A stretch of 64,000 nucleotides of DNA, taken from NCBI GenBank assembly GCA_024707305.1, contig JANPZZ010000013.1:1-64000 (forward strand), given 5' to 3'. This document shows positions 21,769 to 31,394 of the stretch, piece after piece; positions within the stretch are counted from its first letter, which is position 1; each line of letters opens with the position of its first letter. A program made the position numbers and the translations under genes. The notes beneath the pieces were generated by a model, which was given only the letters and a program-made list of their open reading frames with translations, was not told the origin of the DNA and searched no databases. Origin of the DNA: Chitinophagaceae bacterium (GTDB taxonomy: Bacteria > Bacteroidota > Bacteroidia > Chitinophagales > Chitinophagaceae).

Positions 21769-22070
21769 GTAGGGACGCGCTGCATTTTTTACACCCGGCA
21801 GTAGGGACGCGCTGCGTTTTTTACACACGGCAGTAGGGACGCGCTGCGTTTTTTACACACGGCAGTAGGGACGCGCTGCGTTTTTTACACACGGCAGTAG
21901 GGACGCGCTGCGTTTTTTACACACGGCAGTAGGGACGCGCTGCAGTAGGGACGCGCTGCGTTTTTTACACACGGCAGTAGGGACGCGCTGCGTTTTTTAC
22001 ACACGGCAGTAGGGACGCGCTGCGTTTTTTACACACGGCAGTAGGGACGCGCTGCGTTTTTACACACACA
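21769..22070. repeat. Tandem array of 32-base units
   Basis: About nine near-identical units of 32 bases run head to tail. Each consists of GTAGGGACGCGCTGCG followed by TTTTTTACACACGGCA. One 16-base half unit interrupts the array at 21929-21944, and the last unit is two bases short. There are no unique spacers, so it is not a CRISPR array. The first half of the unit is one arm of the palindrome that follows. Confidence 0.95.
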
Positions 22071-22098
22071 GTAGGGACGCGCTGCAGCGCGTCCCTAC
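22071..22098. repeat. Perfect 28-base palindrome
   Basis: GTAGGGACGCGCTG joined to its exact reverse complement gives a perfect 28-base palindrome. A further inverted arm copy follows at 22099-22116. A 24-of-28 match lies at 58644-58671, so this is a dispersed motif. Confidence 0.9.
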
Positions 22099-22319
22099 TG
22101 CAGCGCGCGTCCCTACAAATTTGGAAATGTGATTATTTTCATACCCGAAAAAAAATGTGGCGATGTGAAATGCATAACGCAAAGAAACGTTTATACATTT
22201 TCAACATCACCACATTGCCATATTACCATATTATCACACTGTCACATTTCCTCATTTCCTCATTTTCACATTTTCTCATTTTCTCATTTTCTCATCTTCT
22301 CATTTCCTCATTGCTCCCC

Positions 22320-25300
22320 CTAGCTGCATCCGCCCTGGTTACCGCAGTTCAAACATTTATAGCAGGTGCCACTGCGCATCATAATGTGTCCACACACATT
22401 GCAGGCGGGCGCATCACTTTGCATGTTTTTAGCGGCGGCATTTACTGCATCCATGCCTGAATCAGCCTTTACTGCTTGTGGAGCACGTTGATTTTTTACA
22501 GGCTGCGGTATCACTGATCCGGAAGATGGTGTAATGCGAACACTCGAGAGCTCCGGATCTTTTGCATATTCGAGATTGGAAGGGATGTCGTCCCAGTCAT
22601 CAGAACCGGTATTCAATATTTCAGGTTTATCGAGCACATGAACGAGGTCGGTACGTCCGAGATATTCGTAACCCAGCACGCGGAAGATGAAATCGACCAA
22701 AGACGTGGTGGTTTTAATATTCGGATGTTCTACAAATCCTGAAGGATCAAATTTGGTGAATGCAAATTTGTCAACAAACTCTTCCAGCGGCACACCATAT
22801 TGAGACCGATGGATATGGAGATGGCAAAGCAGTTCATCATGCTGCGCATAGTTGCACCCTCTTTCGCCATATCAATAAAGATTTCACCCAGTGTTCCGTC
22901 GTTGTATTCACCGGTACGCAGGAAGATTGCCTGCCCGTTAATTTTAGCTTTTTGTGTAAAGCCGCGGCGTTTTGCAGGAAGCGAACGACGTTCAACAATG
23001 CTCGCCAGTTTACGTTTCAACTTTGTATCAGGGGATGCCTGCACACGCTTTTGCACTTCTTCTAACAGTTCTTCAACCGTCAGCAGGCTCAGGTCAACTA
23101 TCACGCTGCTTTCTTCAGCAGTTTGTTTTGTTTCCTGAACAGCTTCTGCAGTATCTTCTTTTTTCTTTTTCTTATCTGATTTGTTACTCAGCGGCTGCGA
23201 CATCTTAGATCCGTCGCGATACAGGGCGCAGGCTTTTAATCCAAGTTCCCAGCTCAGCAGATAAGCATCTGCAATTTCTTCCACATTTGCTTCATGTGGC
23301 AGGTTGATAGTTTTAGAAATGGCACCACTGATGAATGGCTGTGCTGCACCCATCATGCGGATATGACCGTGTGCATGAATATAGCGCTGGCCTTTTTTAC
23401 CGCATTTATTTGCGCAATCAAATACAGCCAGGTGTTCTGCTTTTAAGAATGGTGCACCTTCCAGCATCATTGTACCACATACATAATCGTTAGCGGCTTC
23501 AATCTGCTCTTCTGTAAATCCTAATGCTTCCAGCAGGCTCCATTCAAAGTCGTTGTATTGCGCTGCTTCGAATCCAAGACGCTGCAGGCATTCTTCACCA
23601 AGCGTGTATTTATTGAAAACAAAAGAAATATCGAATGCACTCTTCACCGCAGCATCCAGGCGTTTAATTTCATCGGCAATAAAACCTTTTTCGCTTAATG
23701 ACTGATGATTGATAAATGGCGCTCCGGCAAATGTTGCATGACCAACTGCATAGTTAATGATCGATTCCGTTTGTGATTCGGTATAACCGAGGTTTTTCAA
23801 TGCAGTGGGAACAGACTGGTTGATGATTTTGAAATAACCACCACCGGAAAGTTTTTTTGAATTTTACGAGTGCGAAATCTGGTTCCACACCCGTGGTATC
23901 GCAATCCATTACCAAACCAATTGTACCGGTAGGTGCAATTACAGTTGCCTGTGCATTGCGGTATCCATATTTTTCACCAAGCTCCACTGCATCATCCCAT
24001 GCTTTGCAGGCAGCTTTCAACATATAATCGGGGCAATAGCGCGCTTTGAGTCCAATAGGTTTCAGGCTCAGCCCTTCATATTCATCTGCATCATATGCTG
24101 CCAGGCGGTGGTTGCGCATTACGCGGAGCATATGCTCCTTGTTTTCTTGATAGCGGGGGAATGCGCCCAGCACTTTCGCCATTTCAGCGGAAGTTTTATA
24201 AGCAATACCCGTCATGATTGCCGTGATCGCTCCCGCAATTCCACGCGCTTCTTCACTATCGTAAGGAATGCCACTCACCATCAGCAAGGTGCCGAGGTTT
24301 GCATATCCCAAACCAAGCGTGCGATATTCATAACTCAATTGCGCTACTTCTTTCGAAGGGAATTGTGCCATCAATACTGAAACTTCCAGTACTACTGTCC
24401 ACAAACGGCAATTGTATTCATAACCTTCTACATCAAACACGTTCTTTTCTGCATCATAAAATTTCATCAGGTTGGCTGATGCCAGGTTACATGCTGTATT
24501 ATCGAGGAACATGTATTCTGAACATGGATTCGATGCGCGGATCTCACCACCTTCAGGGCAGGTATGCCATTCATTGATGGTGGTATTGTATTGCGTTCCC
24601 GGATCCGCGCAGCGCCATGCGGCATAAGCGATCTGATTCCACAGTTCACGTGCAGGTACTTTTTTCATTACACGACCATCAGTACGTGCAGTAAGTTCCC
24701 AATCCTGTCCTGCTTTCAGCTTATCGAAAAATGAATTGGGTATACGAACGGAATTGTTGCTGTTTTGTCCGCTCACCGTGCGATATGCTTCTCCTTCATA
24801 ATCGGAAGCGTATCCTGCATTGATCAGTGCGCCAACTTTTTTCTCCTCTTCTACTTTCCAGTTGATGAAGTTTACAATTTCGGGGTGATCGAGATCAAGG
24901 CAAACCATTTTAGCGGCGCGGCGTGTGGTGCCACCGCTTTTGATTGCACCGGCTGCGCGGTCGCCAATTTTCAGGAAACTCATCAGGCCTGATGATGTAC
25001 CACCGCCGCTCAGTTTTTCTCCTTCACCACGCAGGTTAGAATAGTTGGTACCTACACCAGAACCATATTTAAAAATACGTGCCTCACGCACCCAGAGATC
25101 CATGATGCCACCTTCATTCACCAAATCATCATCCACACTCAGGATAAAGCAGGCATGCGGCTGGGGGCGCTCATATGCATTGCCCGACTTTTTCAGTTCG
25201 CCATCTACCGGATCTACATAATAATGACCTTGTGGTTTACCGGTGATGCCATAGCTTTCATGCAAACCGGTATTGAACCATTGTGGTGAGTTAGGCACGC

Positions 25301-25695
25301 ACATTTGGTTCAGAATAGAATAAACGAGTTCATCATAAAACACCTGTGCATCCTTTGCACTGGCAAAATAGCCATAACGTTCCGCCCATGCTTTCCAGCA
25401 GTTGGCCATACGATGTGCAACCTGTTTGGCAGACGTTTCGCGACCCAGACTTCCATCAGGCTGAGGAACTCCCGCTTTACGGAAATATTTTTGCGCGAGG
25501 ATATCCGTAGCAATCTGACTCCATTGCTTCGGCACTTCCACGTTGGTCATTTCAAATACAACTTCTCCTGAAGGGTTTCGGATTACCGAAGTACGGTAGT
25601 CGTATTCAAACATGTCAAATACAGATACATCGTCTTTTGTATAGCGACGACGAAACTGCAATCCGTTTTTTGCGGCGGTTTCTCTTTTTGCTCAT
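22320..25695 (-). CDS. nrdJ: Adenosylcobalamin-dependent (class II) ribonucleotide reductase (frameshifted)
   Basis: B12-dependent enzyme that reduces ribonucleotides to deoxyribonucleotides without oxygen dependence. About 1120 residues are reconstructed. Visible are the start region (LQFRRRYTKDDVSVFDMFEY), CVPNSPQWFNTGLHE, GSGVGTNYSNLRG, the active-site motif SNPCSEYMFLDNTACNLAS, ATVIAPTGTIGLVMDCDTTG, and a C-terminal zinc-finger-like CNVCG...CYKCLNCG tail. There are three breaks: near 25665 in an A-run (the true start is probably the ATG at 25695, reading MSKKRNRRKN), near 23860 and near 22795. No cobalamin riboswitch is evident upstream. It is probably a main dNTP source and thus unlikely to be a real pseudogene. 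Confidence 0.9.
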
Positions 25696-26122
25696 AAATG
25701 AAAGAATTTAAAGGGGTCCAGGTCCATAAATTCGGTCAGGCGACCGGTGATGACGAAAATATTTTTTACTGACTAATTTTCCAACTAAGTGATATCAACA
25801 CCTTGTGCAAAACAAGTGTTCGTCGGCTGTATCTCCCTACAGCATTGGATTTCACCTTTTTTACACATTTTATAAATCCCATTTGGAATATTTTTTTTTG
25901 GAAAATTGAGCTTCAATGCTTAGTATCTTTTTTCTCCTCCGGGATCCTTCGCAATGACCATTTTTTTACAAATAATAGTAAGCAAAAACCGGGCTCGGGT
26001 TAATCGTTTAATTACTTATAAATTATTTAAGATAACCTTTAGATATAAATGAAAAGTATTAAGTTGATTTGCAGTCCTGTAATAATTAAAAGGCAACTCA
26101 CCATCATTACAATTTCACTGAC
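25696..26122. other. Gene-free AT-rich region between divergent genes
   Basis: About 430 bases lie between the starts of the RNR gene and the DUF2490 gene. No open frame of note, no RNA gene, no NrdR box and no B12 riboswitch core could be recognised. One imperfect inverted repeat (AACACCTTGT with ACAAGTGTT, near 25797-25821) is present. Promoters for both genes must lie here but none is clear by eye. It carries none of the repeat families found in other intergenic regions. Confidence 0.6.
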
Positions 26123-26845
26123 ATGAAAAGATTATTCCTGTTATTTTTATTGATTGTCGTTTACAACATCACTTCTTTTTCGCAACAACAACATGTGGGA
26201 TGGCTCGCATCCATGAATACGATTAAACTGAATAATAAATTGAGTATACACAACGATATCCAGTTGCGTAGTACCGATGAATTCAAACATACGCAGTCAT
26301 TTCTTTTCCGTGCCGGGTTGAATGTTGCCGTAAAAAAATGGATGGTTGTAACGGGTGGTTATGCATATGTTTCGAACCGCCGCAGTGTGGGTGATGTAAC
26401 CGGCTATTTACCCGAACACCGTTTTTGGGAGCAGGTTACGATGAACCACAAAACAGGGCGTGCATTTACGGCACACCGCTTCCGGCTCGAGCAACGCTTT
26501 TTGCCAAATGTGGTTGTTGAAAACAATAAACTGGAAAGCGACGGCTCCCATTACGCCAATCGCATCCGGTATTTTATGCGTAATGTACTTCCGCTGAATA
26601 AATCTGATAAGTTCACTGAAGGTGTATTTCTGGCTCTACAGAATGAGGTCTTTTTCAACTTCGGGAACAAAGCTAATGTGAATGGGGAATTTTTTGACCA
26701 AAACCGCCTTTACCTGGCAGCCGGATATCGGATCAGTCCCGAGTTTGACCTGGAGGCTGGTTATCTTAATCTATACCTAAACGGAAGGGGAAGCGCATGG
26801 AGCAATGTACATGTGGCACAGTTGGCTGGCTATTTGCGTTTGTGA
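26123..26845 (+). CDS. DUF2490 outer-membrane beta-barrel protein
   Basis: A 240-residue protein with a clear signal peptide (LFLLFLLIVVYNITSFSQ). It is followed by alternating polar and aromatic stretches of amphipathic beta strands (WLASMNTIKLNNKLSIHNDI, AHRFRLEQRF, RLYLAAGYRISPEFDLEAGY). It matches the pattern of DUF2490 proteins, predicted 10-12-strand outer-membrane barrels of unknown function common in Bacteroidota. It is uninterrupted. It is alone on its strand between the divergent RNR gene and the GGGP synthase gene, 143 bases ahead of the latter. No substrate can be proposed. Confidence 0.78.
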   Translation: MKRLFLLFLLIVVYNITSFSQQQHVGWLASMNTIKLNNKLSIHNDIQLRSTDEFKHTQSFLFRAGLNVAVKKWMVVTGGYAYVSNRRSVGDVTGYLPEHRFWEQVTMNHKTGRAFTAHRFRLEQRFLPNVVVENNKLESDGSHYANRIRYFMRNVLPLNKSDKFTEGVFLALQNEVFFNFGNKANVNGEFFDQNRLYLAAGYRISPEFDLEAGYLNLYLNGRGSAWSNVHVAQLAGYLRL

Positions 26846-26988
26846 AGATGCGGTAGAATTAACCACGTATTTCCACTGATTTCGGTTCAGTTTAAACGTA
26901 CCACCGGACAGTCGCCGCATAAACCTTGAAGCAAAGAGCTTAAACCAAAAAAGTTTTCGCATTTTTGCAGCAACCCAACCGGCACCGG

Positions 26989-27752
26989 ATGAAGCTGACG
27001 ATTTATAATGAACTACTGGAAAAGAAACGCAAGGGGCAAAAATCCTTCGCCGTACTAATTGATCCTGACAAGGTTACAACATCTGTACTGGATGAATTGA
27101 TCGCGCTGTCGATCGAAGCCCGTGTTGATTATTTCCTCGTAGGCGGCAGCCTCGTAATTTCCAATCATCTGGATGAAGTGGTATTACACATTAAAAAAAA
27201 TGTAAAATACCGATTATTCTTTTCCCCGGCAGCCCCTCACAGATCACCCGACATGCAGACGCCTTACTTTATTTATCGCTGATTTCGGGTCGAAACCCGG
27301 AGTTATTGATAGGCCAGCACGTGGTTTCTGCGCCAGCAGTAAAGCAAAGCGGCCTCGAGATTATGAGCACCGGATATATTGTAATTGATGGTGGCGCCCC
27401 CACCACCGTTTCTTATATCAGCAATGCCGCACCCGTTCCCGCCGACAAAAACGAAATTGCAATGTGCACAGCTATGGCGGGTGAAATGCTGGGAATGAAA
27501 TTGATTTATATGGATGCCGGCAGCGGCGCCCGTCGTGCAATTACTGAAAGCATGATCAGTTCCGTGGCCAAAAGCATACAAAGTCCCCTCATCATCGGCG
27601 GCGGCATTACCGACCCCGAAAAAGCCTATCTCAACTGCAAAGCCGGCGCCGACGTAATTGTTGTCGGAAACGCCATCGAAAAAGACCCGCAATTAATCAG
27701 GCAAATGGCGGAAGCAAGCCACGCAGGAAAATGGGAAAACATGAAGATGTGA
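26989..27752 (+). CDS. Geranylgeranylglyceryl phosphate synthase homologue (PcrB/GGGPS family, frameshifted)
   Basis: TIM-barrel prenyltransferase that joins glycerol-1-phosphate to a polyprenyl diphosphate. Bacterial homologues make heptaprenyl- or geranylgeranyl-glyceryl phosphates. Motifs are KSFAVLIDPDKV near the start, DYFLVGGSL, ISTGYIVIDGG-like (MSTGYIVIDGGAPTTVSYIS), YMDAGSGA and PLIIGGGI...ADVIVVGNAIEKD. One frameshift lies near 27225; the intended sequence includes LFPGSPSQITRHADALLYLS. I chose the ATG at 26989. The last codons and the TGA stop (KWENMKM) are formed by the octamer repeat that follows, so the natural C-terminus may have been replaced. Confidence 0.87.
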
Positions 27753-27978
27753 AAATGAGGAAAAAGAGAAAATGTGGAAATGAGAAAATGTGAAAATATG
27801 TAGATGTGAAAATATGTAGATGTGAAAATGTGTAGATGTGGAAATGTGTAGATGTGGAAATAAGTCAGAACGTTTCAGGATTATAACCACACTTCACGAT
27901 ACGCTAATGAAAATCCGCATTCGTTTATTTCCACATTTCCACATTGCCATATTTGCATATTACCACATTTCCATAGGT
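27738..27978. repeat. Mosaic intergenic inverted-repeat element 2
   Basis: A purine-rich octamer arm (GTGAAAATG and GTGTAGATG words) runs from inside the last codons of the GGGP synthase gene to about 27858. A unique core of about 60 bases follows. A pyrimidine-rich inverted arm (CACATTTCCACATTG) then runs to a few bases from the convergent ChaN-like gene stop. The arms can pair over tens of bases. Confidence 0.85.
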
Positions 27979-27981
27979 AAG

Positions 27982-28836
27982 TCAATACGTGTTCGTCATG
28001 TCTTCATCCACACAAATAATATAATCTGCTTTCCCTTTGTGTTCTTTATCCAGCTTGTGGATGTCTTTCTGTGAGACGGTAGTAATAGTAGCGTATTTCA
28101 ATTGAGGAGACTGGCGCTGCAGGTACCATAAAATTCCTTCATAATTATCGGAATGGTAAGCGCCGTTGAAATGAATCAATAATTTTCCGGGCTGGTAATT
28201 CTTCAATGAAAAATGCGCCATGGTGGCGTCTTTTATTGCCTGTGCGCGCGGCAGGTTGTCGCCGCCATGGCCGGGCATCATTTCCTTCATTTTTTTATAT
28301 CCAGGCAATTCTTCGTCGTATGCAATTGGCAGTGGAGCAATCCATACTTTTTCCTGTGCCGGTAATGTATCGAGAGCTGCAAATCCGCCGGCGAATACCA
28401 TTGATGCATAGCGGCGGGGGATGTTGCTCGCAACAACAGGTATGGAATGATCTTTTGCATAGTTTACCAGCGGCGCATAGTCGGTTGGGTAATTTTTCCA
28501 GAGCCGGGCCATACTGTCAAGGCCTTTTTGGTTGATTTGCCCTTTCAGGTAAAGATCCACCGCTGCCTGGTTATCCGTTTCCAGCATTTCAAATGCGAGG
28601 ATAAGGTCCCCTTTTACATCACAATCCTTTGTTACTTCCAACTGCAACCAGTGACTGATGGCGTTATTATGAAATTCGCCAAACAGTACCACGTCGCGGG
28701 CAGAGAGATCACGAATCATTTTTTTATAGGAAACCTTTTTCCCTTTGTTGTTGTAAAGAACATAGGCAGGTTTACTTTGCGCCACTGCTGCCATTCCCAC
28801 ATGCAGCAGCAGGAAAAGAATAATGATTCGTTGCAT
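27982..28836 (-). CDS. ChaN-like putative iron/haem-binding protein
   Basis: A 284-residue exported protein of the ChaN/DUF399 family (haem-binding uptake, Tiki-like fold). It has a signal peptide (IIILFLLLHVGMAAVAQ). The family motif VVLFGEFHNNAISHWLQ lies near residue 50. FEMLE at about 100 and the C-terminal HFNGAYHSDNYEG are further conserved points carrying glutamate and histidine side chains that coordinate metal or haem in relatives. It is uninterrupted. Its start is about 20 bases downstream of the LpxD stop on the same strand, so it may be the last gene of the HD-LpxD operon. The role in iron handling is family inference. Confidence 0.8.
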   Translation of the reverse strand: MQRIIILFLLLHVGMAAVAQSKPAYVLYNNKGKKVSYKKMIRDLSARDVVLFGEFHNNAISHWLQLEVTKDCDVKGDLILAFEMLETDNQAAVDLYLKGQINQKGLDSMARLWKNYPTDYAPLVNYAKDHSIPVVASNIPRRYASMVFAGGFAALDTLPAQEKVWIAPLPIAYDEELPGYKKMKEMMPGHGGDNLPRAQAIKDATMAHFSLKNYQPGKLLIHFNGAYHSDNYEGILWYLQRQSPQLKYATITTVSQKDIHKLDKEHKGKADYIICVDEDMTNTY

Positions 28837-28858
28837 AATATCAGTAGTTAATAGAAAA

Positions 28859-29912
28859 TCAGCCGAGGCTGGCTTTTTCTGCGAGCAATTGTTTTACGAG
28901 CGCTTCCAGTTCTTTCACTCTTTTTTCCAAATCAGGAAGTTTGCGTGAAACAGCCTGGCTACGTAACGCCGAAGTATAATCATAAGCAGGTGATCCGGTA
29001 ACAGCCTTGCCCGCTTCTATCGATTTACTTACACCGCTTTGCGCATTTACTTTGGCGCCATCGCCGAGTTGAATATGACCAACAATACCGGCCTGTCCAC
29101 CAATCATTACTCCATTGCCAATTTTAGTGCTGCCACTCACACCCGCCTGCGCTGCGATGACAGTGCTGTAACCAACCTCCACGTTATGTGCAATTTGAAT
29201 AAGGTTATCCAGTTTGGCACCTTTGCGTACCAGCGTGCTGCCGATCGTTGCACGGTCAATAGTTGCGTTAGCACCTACTTCCACTTCGTCTTCAATCACC
29301 ACATTACCAATCTGCGGAACTTTCTGAAAACTTCCGTCTGCCTGTGGTGCAAAACCAAATCCATCACTTCCAATCACAGTGCCCGAGTGGATCGTTACCT
29401 TATTACCGAGTTTGCAATCGTGATAAATACGGACGCCGGGATGGATAACGCAGTTGTCGCCAACAACAACATTATTTCCAAGATATACACCCGGATAAAT
29501 CTTTGAGTTATTACCTATTTTAACTTGGATACCGACGTATGCAAATGCGCCGATATAAACACCTTCGCCAATGCTGGCACTGGATGCAATATAACTGGGC
29601 TGCTCTATGCCCTGCAATTGTTGTTGCTGCAGTGCCTGGTATTTCGCCAGTAATGTCGCGAATGCAGTATAGGCATCTGCCACACGAATGAGGGTAGCCG
29701 ACACCGGTTGGCGCAACTGTAGTTGTTCATTGATGATAATTACACTTGCCCCGGTGCTGTACAGGTAATCTTCGTACTTAGGGTTGGCAAGAAAGCTTAG
29801 CTGACCCTCTTTTGCTTCTTCAATTTTTTCCGAAGGAAGCAACCTGAATATCAGCGTTACCTTCAACCCTGCCCTGCACCAGCAAGGCTATTTGTAATGC
29901 AGAAAATGTCAT
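28859..29912 (-). CDS. lpxD: UDP-3-O-acylglucosamine N-acyltransferase LpxD (frameshifted)
   Basis: Adds the second 3-hydroxyacyl chain in lipid A biosynthesis. About 350 residues are reconstructed. The N-terminal uridine-binding domain (GQLSFLANPKYEDYLYSTGA) is followed by a left-handed beta helix of hexapeptide repeats with GTVIGSDGFGFAPQADG. The catalytic histidine lies in LIQIAHNVEVG. A C-terminal helix follows (LEKRVKELEALVKQLL). One extra A in an A-run near 29827 breaks the frame. Upstream of it the reading starts MTFSALQIALLVQGRVEGN at 29912. This ATG overlaps the stop of the HD hydrolase gene (ATGA), giving translational coupling. Confidence 0.93.
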
Positions 29913-31126
29913 TGTAGTTTTTTCGAGTAGCAAATGTAATATTTTTTAACAGTGCGGCTCAGGTTGTGCTGGATGAGCGCATTATCCACCTCTGATATAT
30001 CGCGGATGCTGCCATCTTTAAAAAGAATGCGAATACGTTCGTCGCCGGTATTGTAAGTTGTATTTTGAGCGATGCCGGTAAATGCGAAATAGTTGGTTTC
30101 ATCACCCGAAACACCCATTGTTTCACTCACCTGCGATCTCGCTTCCTGCAGCCATTCATCCGGTATGGGATCTGTTTGCAGTTTTACTTTGAAAAGCTTT
30201 CTATCCGTCAGCCACTGGCAGAGTGTGGATAGAATTTTATCTGTATGCAGGCTCCAGTTTTTGATGGTGGTCATCACGTCGTGGTCGTCGAGGCGGCAGA
30301 ATGTGTCGAGGTTTTCGGGGAAACTCTCGCGGCGGTCTGCCTGCAGGAAAAAGTCGAGTGCCGGCGAAGCCGCTTTCACTTCCACACCATTGCCTATCAG
30401 TTCCTTTGCACGGCAGATGATCTTTATCAGCATCATTTCCGCACCCAGCACGGTTTTATGCAGGTAAACCTGCCAGTACATCAGGCGGCGCGAGACAAGG
30501 AATTTTTCAATCGAAAAAATGGCTTTTTCTTCTACCACCAATTCTCCATCTACCACCTGCAACATTTCGATGATGCGGTCATAACCAATCACCCCTTCCG
30601 CCACACCGGTGAAAAAGCTGTCGCGATTCAGGTAATCCATGCGGTCCACATCCAATTGACCGGATACCAGTTGATGCAGGAATTTTTTGGGATGTTGATT
30701 GGTGAAGATATCGATCGCTGTTTGCAATTCACCATTCATTTCTTTGTTGAGGTGCTGCATAATCAGCAGGCTGATCTGCTCATGGCTGATGCCGCGAATC
30801 AGTTCTTCTTCCAGTGCGTGGGAAAACGGACCGTGACCGATATCGTGTAAGAGTATGGCTGCCCGGGCTCCCAGTTCTTCCTGTTCGGATATATTCACTC
30901 CCTTCCGGCGCAGTGTTTCCAGTGCCCGTCCCATGAGGTGGTAAGCCCCCAGGGAGTGATGCAGGCGGGAATGCATGGCGCCCGGATAAACCAGGTGGGC
31001 AAATGCCATCTGGTGGATATTCCGCAAACGCTGGTACCAGGGATGCGAAATAATCCGCAGGATCAAAGGTTGATCAATTGTAATAAATCCATATACGGGG
31101 TCGTTTATAATCTTTCGTACCTGCAT
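29909..31126 (-). CDS. HD-domain metal-dependent phosphohydrolase
   Basis: A protein of about 405 residues in the HD superfamily, related to deoxyguanosine triphosphate triphosphohydrolases. The start MQVRKIINDPVYGFITIDQP is typical. Metal-binding motifs are visible: RLHHSLGAYHLM, ILLHDIGHGPFSHALE (the HD pair) and SGQLDVDRMDYLNRDSFFTG. The open frame extends further upstream, but that extension is only translated repeat DNA, so I chose the ATG at 31126. It is uninterrupted and overlaps the lpxD start by four bases. This pairing is common in Bacteroidota. The natural substrate is not known. Confidence 0.85.
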   Translation of the reverse strand: MQVRKIINDPVYGFITIDQPLILRIISHPWYQRLRNIHQMAFAHLVYPGAMHSRLHHSLGAYHLMGRALETLRRKGVNISEQEELGARAAILLHDIGHGPFSHALEEELIRGISHEQISLLIMQHLNKEMNGELQTAIDIFTNQHPKKFLHQLVSGQLDVDRMDYLNRDSFFTGVAEGVIGYDRIIEMLQVVDGELVVEEKAIFSIEKFLVSRRLMYWQVYLHKTVLGAEMMLIKIICRAKELIGNGVEVKAASPALDFFLQADRRESFPENLDTFCRLDDHDVMTTIKNWSLHTDKILSTLCQWLTDRKLFKVKLQTDPIPDEWLQEARSQVSETMGVSGDETNYFAFTGIAQNTTYNTGDERIRILFKDGSIRDISEVDNALIQHNLSRTVKKYYICYSKKLQ

Positions 31127-31189
31127 TGTTGGTTTTTTGTTAAGGCCAATATGCAAAAGTACGGGAGTGGGGGAATAAGGGGTAAATTT

Positions 31190-31383
31190 GATTCGATTCG
31201 ATGTCCGATGTCCGTTGACCGATGTCCGTTGACCGATGTCCGATGTCCGATGTCCGATGTCGGTTGAATGTCTAAAGTGCAGGAAATCCGATTCAGTATT
31301 TGGGAACGGCATGCCTACATTCGCATCGTCTGTCGATCATCGACCATCGACCATCAACCATCGACCATCGACCATCGAAATTA
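31190..31383. repeat. Heptamer repeat element 3 (B family)
   Basis: The left arm has about ten heptamers (GATGTCC, with GTTGACC variants) at 31196-31268. A unique core of about 60 bases follows. The right arm has about six inverted heptamers (ATCGACC) to 31380. It lies in the divergent HD hydrolase/porX gap and ends 15 bases before the porX start, so promoter and leader must overlap it. Confidence 0.85.
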
Positions 31384-31394
31384 AAACTCAAAGA

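Larger units (their letters stand above)
21638..22319. repeat. Mosaic intergenic inverted-repeat element 1
   Basis: This fills the whole space between the convergent AraC and RNR genes. From the left it has a GACGTGAGAAGCGGCAAG terminal module, an octamer arm (GGAAATGT repeated), a tandem array of 32-base units, a perfect GC-rich palindrome, and then a long inverted octamer arm (TCTCATTT and CACATTTC words) running to within a few bases of the RNR stop codon. The parts are nested like an onion. The tandem array has expanded inside one arm. Confidence 0.85.

Noticed and set aside
21769-22070. Possible CRISPR array
   Set aside because: The 32-base units are identical throughout and leave no unique spacers. 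No cas genes are nearby. It is a plain tandem repeat.
25696-26122. Cobalamin riboswitch or NrdR box upstream of the class II RNR
   Set aside because: No conserved B12-box core and no ACACTATATATAGTGT-like sites could be found by eye on either strand.
31127-31312. N-terminal extension of the HD hydrolase
   Set aside because: The extra codons are translated heptamer repeat (HRTSDIGQRTS). Family members start at MQVRK, so the ATG at 31126 was chosen.
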